Shown one piece after another: positions 60,684 to 64,000 of a DNA stretch of 64,000 nucleotides (its first letter is position 1; each line of letters begins with the position of its first letter). This stretch comes from Lederbergia citri (GTDB taxonomy: Bacteria; Bacillota; Bacilli; Bacillales; Bacillaceae_C). Under the pieces are notes generated by a model. The model saw nothing but the letters and a program-made list of their open reading frames with translations. It was not told the origin of the DNA and did not search any database. Both the position numbers and the translations under genes were made by a program. The stretch lies in NCBI RefSeq assembly GCF_018343625.1, contig NZ_JAGYPG010000003.1, positions 374,993 to 438,992 on the forward strand. The letters run 5' to 3'.

Positions 60684-62027
60684 ATGAAGATTGAAAAATT
60701 CCAGGAAATGTTATTGGGAAATGGGCTTGCACATGGTTTTGAAGACATGGAAATTTATTATGAAAAATCAAAGCGTTTTGCTTGCGATGTATATAAAGGT
60801 GAATTGGATCATTATGAAACAGCTGAAGATGGGGGTTTATCCTTTAGAGGTATCTTCAATGGGAAAATGGGTTACGCCTATACGGAAAAATTTGACCATG
60901 AATCCATTTCTTTTTTACTTGAAAGTGCAAAAGCAAATGCTGAAATCATAGAAGAAGAAGAGCAGGATGATATTTTCGAAGGCAGTGATGAATATGAAGA
61001 AAGAAATTTTTATTCAGAAAGCCTTGATGAAGTCTCAATTCCTGACAAAATAGACTTATTAAAGAAAGTAGAGCGTAAAATCTTCGATTACGATCCACGG
61101 ATTGCCTCCCTTAATTATTGTAAACTGATTGATCAATCAAAGGAGAGGCTGCTTGCTAACAGTAAAGGCTTAGTGCTCCATGATCGTATGAACTTTCTTG
61201 GGGTCGTTTTGTCCGTTGTAGTAAAACAAGGTGACGAAACAAAAAGTGGGTTTACGGTAAAAATTACGAAAGGTTTTTCCAAGTTAAATGTGGATGAAAT
61301 TGCGAAAGAGGCTGCAGAAGAAGCACTTTCGTATTTAGGAGAACAGTCGATTCCAAGTAAAAAATATCCGATAATATTACGCAAAGAAGCAGCAGCAAAC
61401 CTTCTCGATACATTCACCACAGTATTTTCGGCAGAAGTTGCTCAAAAAGGCCGTTCGTTGCTAAAAGATAAGGTAGGAGAAAAAATCGCAGCTGAAACCC
61501 TGACAATCGTAGATGATCCATTCTATGAAGAAGGCTTTGCAAGTCGTATTTTTGATGGGGAAGGGGTGGCATCAAAATTATGTACGGTCGTTGAAAATGG
61601 TACATTAAATACCCTCCTTCACAATCGCAAAACGGCGAAAAAAGCAGGGGTGGAAACAACGGGTCATGCCTACAAGTCTTCATATAAAGGGACTCTTGTT
61701 ATTGCACCATCCAATTTTTATATTAAGCCAGGAGAAAAATCTTATGATGAATTAATCGAATCCCAAAAAGAAGCGGTTATAGTAACAAAGCTTTCTGGCT
61801 TGCATTCTGGAGCCGATACGGTTTCTGGTGATTTCTCTGTTGCAGCCAATGGCTTTTATGTAAAGGATGGGAAAGTTGAAACACCAGTAAAACAAATGAC
61901 GATTGCAGGAAACTTATTCGAATTACTTAAAGATATTCAAGAAATTGGGTCAGATTTATATGTATCATCGAGCGGGATTGGTTCACCGTCGTTGCTGTTG
62001 AAGGAATTGTCGGTGACGGTGGAGTAA
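60684..62027 (+). CDS. tldE: TldE/PmbA, partner of TldD
   Basis: 447 residues of the PmbA/TldE family, same fold as TldD but without HExxxH, as usual. C-terminal DTVSGDFSVAANGFYVKDGK and SSSGIGSPSLLLKELSV are diagnostic. Together the pair forms the protease; in E. coli it matures microcin B17 and degrades CcdA. Confidence 0.9.
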   Translation: MKIEKFQEMLLGNGLAHGFEDMEIYYEKSKRFACDVYKGELDHYETAEDGGLSFRGIFNGKMGYAYTEKFDHESISFLLESAKANAEIIEEEEQDDIFEGSDEYEERNFYSESLDEVSIPDKIDLLKKVERKIFDYDPRIASLNYCKLIDQSKERLLANSKGLVLHDRMNFLGVVLSVVVKQGDETKSGFTVKITKGFSKLNVDEIAKEAAEEALSYLGEQSIPSKKYPIILRKEAAANLLDTFTTVFSAEVAQKGRSLLKDKVGEKIAAETLTIVDDPFYEEGFASRIFDGEGVASKLCTVVENGTLNTLLHNRKTAKKAGVETTGHAYKSSYKGTLVIAPSNFYIKPGEKSYDELIESQKEAVIVTKLSGLHSGADTVSGDFSVAANGFYVKDGKVETPVKQMTIAGNLFELLKDIQEIGSDLYVSSSGIGSPSLLLKELSVTVE

Positions 62028-62095
62028 ATGTAAAAATTCTCGAAAAAATGATATGGCCCACAATCTAACGAATCTTTTCGTTTGAAAAACAACGA

Positions 62096-62133
62096 AATAG
62101 GATAGGAAGTCGTCTTCGATTTCCTATCCTATT
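62096..62133. terminator. Terminator of tldDE
   Basis: Perfect 13-bp stem AATAGGATAGGAA (62096-62108) with TTCCTATCCTATT (62121-62133), loop of 12. Confidence 0.85.
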
Positions 62134-62190
62134 CGTACTTAAACTTTATTTGATTGTCGTACCATTCTATTATAGTTAACACGATTCGAT

Positions 62191-62316
62191 TCTCGGATAA
62201 CTCATTTGTACTGTCAAATGGCAAGAATCAATTCCCGGATAACCCTTTTCAATTTTCGGATAACAGGTTTATTTCCCACATAAACCTTCCCCATTGTCGG
62301 ATTGTTAAACTGATTA
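62191..62316. repeat. Degenerate 21-bp tandem repeat array
   Basis: Six units of 21 bp. The clearest are TCTCGGATAACTCATTTG... (62191), TCCCGGATAACCCTTTTC... (62233), TTTCGGATAACAGGTTTA... (62254) and GTCGGATTGTTAAAC... (62296); units 2 and 5 are worn down. CGGATAAC recurs at 62194, 62236 and 62257, all multiples of 21 apart. One frame gives heptapeptide repeats of the type FPDNPFQ/FSDNRFI, but there is no ribosome site. Confidence 0.6.
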
Positions 62317-62368
62317 ACTCTAACTTGTTAAAATAAAGTTAAGGCATCGTAGATAGGAGTGAGATGTT

Positions 62369-62581
62369 TTGGAAAATAGTAAGGAAAAGAAGTTGCCATT
62401 CATAATGTGGTTAAGCGCTGTGATAGGCGCGTTCATCTTTTTTTTCATTGCCAAAGTTATTTGGGAAGATGTTCATTTGTCACTATTAGTTATTCTTTTA
62501 TTAATGGGCTTCTTTATAAATTTGCTCATATCATTATTTTTTCAAAAGAAAAAGATTCCTAATAATGATGCTATCCATTAA
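62369..62581 (+). CDS. Small two-helix membrane protein
   Basis: 70 residues from a TTG, with AGGAG 9 bases upstream. Two hydrophobic helices (IMWLSAVIGAFIFFFIAKV and LLVILLLMGFFINLLISLFF), then a basic tail. No family recognised. It ends 14 bp before the IS3-type terminal repeat. Confidence 0.55.
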   Translation: MENSKEKKLPFIMWLSAVIGAFIFFFIAKVIWEDVHLSLLVILLLMGFFINLLISLFFQKKKIPNNDAIH

Positions 62582-62639
62582 ACGCTTGGTAGAGTGAACT
62601 GCCCCCCGTCAAGTAGACAGTGGAAATAAATAAAACACA

Positions 62640-63491
62640 TTAGGCGGCTTTAGCCCTATATTCTAAGGGGCTAAGGCCGTTTAATCCTTTTTGTAATCTT
62701 TCATGATTATAAAACTGTATGTATTTTTCGATATCTTTTTTCAATTCCTCAAACGTACTATATTTGTTTAAATAAAACTTCTCGCATTTTATGGTTCCCC
62801 AAAATCCCTCCATTGGTCCATTATCAATGCATCGTCCTACTCTAGACATACTTTGTATCATATCTGCTTTCTCAACCTTCTTTTTAAATGCCGGGGAAGT
62901 ATATTGATACCCTCGATCACTGTGGAGAAGAGGGGTGGCATTCGGGTTAGCCTCCATCGCTAAATCCAATGTCTTAAAAACCAACGGATTATTATTAGAA
63001 GTCCCAATCATATAACTCACAATGGAGCCATCGTATAAATCTAAAATTGCACTCAAATAAGCCTTTTGAGAAGCTCCGTATTTCATTTCAGTCACATCAG
63101 TCAGCCATTTTTCATTTGGCTTCTCCGCATTAAACTCCCTGTTTAATAGGTTTTCAGCGACATATTGTGGAGTGCTAGGTTTATACTTCTTGCGTTTACG
63201 TCGAATAACCGACTGGATACCGGCAATCTTCATTATTCGATACGCACGCTTATGGTTAATAGGTTTAGATAGTTTACGATTCAGGTTCATCGTCATACGG
63301 CGATATCCATATATGCAGTCCACTTTCTCATATAAACACCTTATCTCCTTCAGAATTTCCTCATTTCTCTTTTCATTCTTGGAAGGAGTGTGACGAAGCC
63401 ACTTATAGTAGGAAGAACGTGCAATTCTAGCAATCTGGCATAATAGCGCAATGGAGATATTTTCTTCCACATGTAGTTCCTGTATGGCCAA
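62640..63491 (-). CDS. IS3 family transposase OrfB (DDE)
   Basis: 283 residues from the first ATG, but normally made as a fusion with OrfA. DDE catalytic residues are in WLTDVTEMKYG, LLHSDRGYQYTS and NGPMEGFWGTIKCEKF. The N-terminal HTH_21 part (SIALLCQIARIARSSYYKWL) is complete. No frameshift or stop inside, so it appears functional. Confidence 0.9.
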   Translation of the reverse strand: MAIQELHVEENISIALLCQIARIARSSYYKWLRHTPSKNEKRNEEILKEIRCLYEKVDCIYGYRRMTMNLNRKLSKPINHKRAYRIMKIAGIQSVIRRKRKKYKPSTPQYVAENLLNREFNAEKPNEKWLTDVTEMKYGASQKAYLSAILDLYDGSIVSYMIGTSNNNPLVFKTLDLAMEANPNATPLLHSDRGYQYTSPAFKKKVEKADMIQSMSRVGRCIDNGPMEGFWGTIKCEKFYLNKYSTFEELKKDIEKYIQFYNHERLQKGLNGLSPLEYRAKAA

Positions 63492-63517
63492 ATATTCATC
63501 GGCTAAGCGAACCTGGC

Positions 63518-64000
63518 TTAATGACGCTTTTTTAAACGCCTCCTTTCGATCTCCTCCAACTTTTTTAAGAATGCATTTTCTGCCCGAAGACGTTCATTTT
63601 CCTGCTCCAATCGCTTCATTTCACGTCGGAATTTCTCCTCAGGGGTTAACTCTGACTCTGCCTTAGTGCGGCCACGCTTATCTTTAAGACCATCTTCTCC
63701 TTCTTTCTCGAACTTCTTTACCCATTGATACACTTGTTGATATGAAACCGTGAAAAGCTCTGATGCCTGATGATAATTTTTTCCGTTTTTAAGACAATAC
63801 TTAACAATTTCCAAACGTTCTTCAAGTGTAGTGGAACGACCTTTAATCATAGAGTTACTCTCCCTTTGCGTCTCTATTAAATCTCTATGATTATTATAAT
63901 TGTTTATCCACTGTCTCAACACTGATGTGCTAGATAATTCATATTTGTGTACAATCCCCATTAAAGAATCGTTCCCAGAAAGGTAATCCAGAACAGCTGC
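63518..64000 (-). CDS. IS3 family transposase OrfA (start outside window)
   Basis: Helix-turn-helix type OrfA of the IS150 group: YHQASELFTVSYQQVYQWV and a C-terminal leucine-zipper-like ERLRAENAFLKKLEEIER. An ATG lies at 63961, but the frame stays open to the window edge with family-like sequence (AAVLDYLSGNDSL), so the true start is further right. Ends ...RRLKKRH, one codon group after the slippery site. Confidence 0.85.
   Translation of the reverse strand, partial: AAVLDYLSGNDSLMGIVHKYELSSTSVLRQWINNYNNHRDLIETQRESNSMIKGRSTTLEERLEIVKYCLKNGKNYHQASELFTVSYQQVYQWVKKFEKEGEDGLKDKRGRTKAESELTPEEKFRREMKRLEQENERLRAENAFLKKLEEIERRRLKKRH
63527..63533 (-). promoter_or_regulatory. Programmed -1 frameshift site of the IS
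   Basis: AAAAAAG read on the minus strand. After TTA-AAA-AAG a -1 slip continues as GCG-TCA-TTA and gives LKKASLSQVRLADEYLAIQE, joining OrfA to OrfB. Confidence 0.8.

Larger units (their letters stand above)
62595..64000 (-). mobile_element. IS3 family (IS150 group) insertion sequence, incomplete at window edge
   Basis: The right end of the element is TGAACTGCCCCCCGTCAAG at 62595, matching the TG...-type ends of IS150-like elements. It carries two overlapping transposase frames on the minus strand joined by a slippery AAAAAAG. The other terminus lies beyond 64000, so target duplications cannot be checked. Confidence 0.85.

Noticed and set aside
62154..62336. Open frame encoding heptad-like FPDNPFQ repeats
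   Set aside because: No ribosome site or plausible start; the pattern follows from the 21-bp DNA repeat.
1..64000. CRISPR array, prophage or rRNA/tRNA genes
   Set aside because: No regularly spaced repeat-spacer array, phage gene cluster or structural RNA gene was seen; the only tandem array (62191-62316) has no spacers.

Overview
The window reads as one stretch of a low-GC Gram-positive chromosome, most probably a member of the Bacillaceae. This rests on AGGAGG-type ribosome binding sites, frequent TTG/GTG starts, T-box leaders, a CodY-like box, and close likeness of many products to Bacillus proteins (PheA, NatKRAB, BmrCD, YtrA/B, IlvBNC-LeuABCD). The genus cannot be fixed from the sequence alone. 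The text is almost wholly ordinary chromosome; the only clear mobile element is an IS3-family (IS150-like) copy that runs off the right edge.

Layout. 0.1-3.4 kb: pheA, a FrnE/DsbA-like oxidoreductase, a split threonine/serine exporter pair on the minus strand, and a small YheE-like protein. 3.5-10.7 kb: a nitrogen-acquisition island with a divergent urea transporter, ureABCEF-G-D and a nickel permease; a MITE-like element sits exactly between ureF and ureG. 10.7-14.7 kb: natK-natR (minus) facing natA-natB (plus). 14.7-16.8 kb: a lone trpE behind two tandem tryptophan T-boxes. 16.8-18.3 kb: a POT peptide transporter. 18.6-22.9 kb: bmrCD-type heterodimeric multidrug ABC exporter behind a leader-peptide attenuator. 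23.1-25.4 kb: a secreted GH43 arabinofuranosidase-like enzyme bracketed by two near-identical terminators. 25.4-27.5 kb: YeiH family transporter and divergent LysR regulator. 27.5-32 kb: XRE-cupin regulator and potABCD polyamine uptake. 32.5-43.7 kb: ilvE-ilvD, an internal T-box, then ilvBNC-leuABCD. 43.9-45.7 kb: T-box and eukaryote-like proS. 45.9-48.1 kb: a hydrolase fragment, an Rrf2 regulator, a thioredoxin-reductase-like flavoprotein and thioredoxin. 48.5-50.5 kb: a YtrA/YtrB-like operon. 50.6-53 kb: an AAC(3)-like acetyltransferase, decayed ArsR and SRPBCC-like fragments, DoxX and an unknown protein. 53.3-59 kb: an MMPL-CtaG-HssR-HssS locus and a facing membrane protein. 59.3-62 kb: tldD-tldE.

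Most interesting: the two-component system at 56.4-58.4 kb resembles the haem-sensing HssRS pair, yet no hrtAB haem exporter is beside it. Instead an HssR-type direct repeat (9 bp, 2 bp gap, 9 bp) lies 7 bp before the -10 box of an MMPL-family exporter gene, and a second, weaker repeat with the same 7-bp spacing precedes a divergently placed four-helix membrane protein. Together with a CtaG-like cytochrome oxidase assembly protein this looks like a haem-stress regulon built on an MMPL transporter. This is inference from motifs and spacing.

Other points: a family of dispersed intergenic repeats (six copies), a bmrB-like leader followed by a second micro-ORF, nested operators around the doxX promoter with its likely ArsR regulator broken, a degenerate 21-bp tandem repeat array, and a T-box placed inside the ilv-leu transcription unit.
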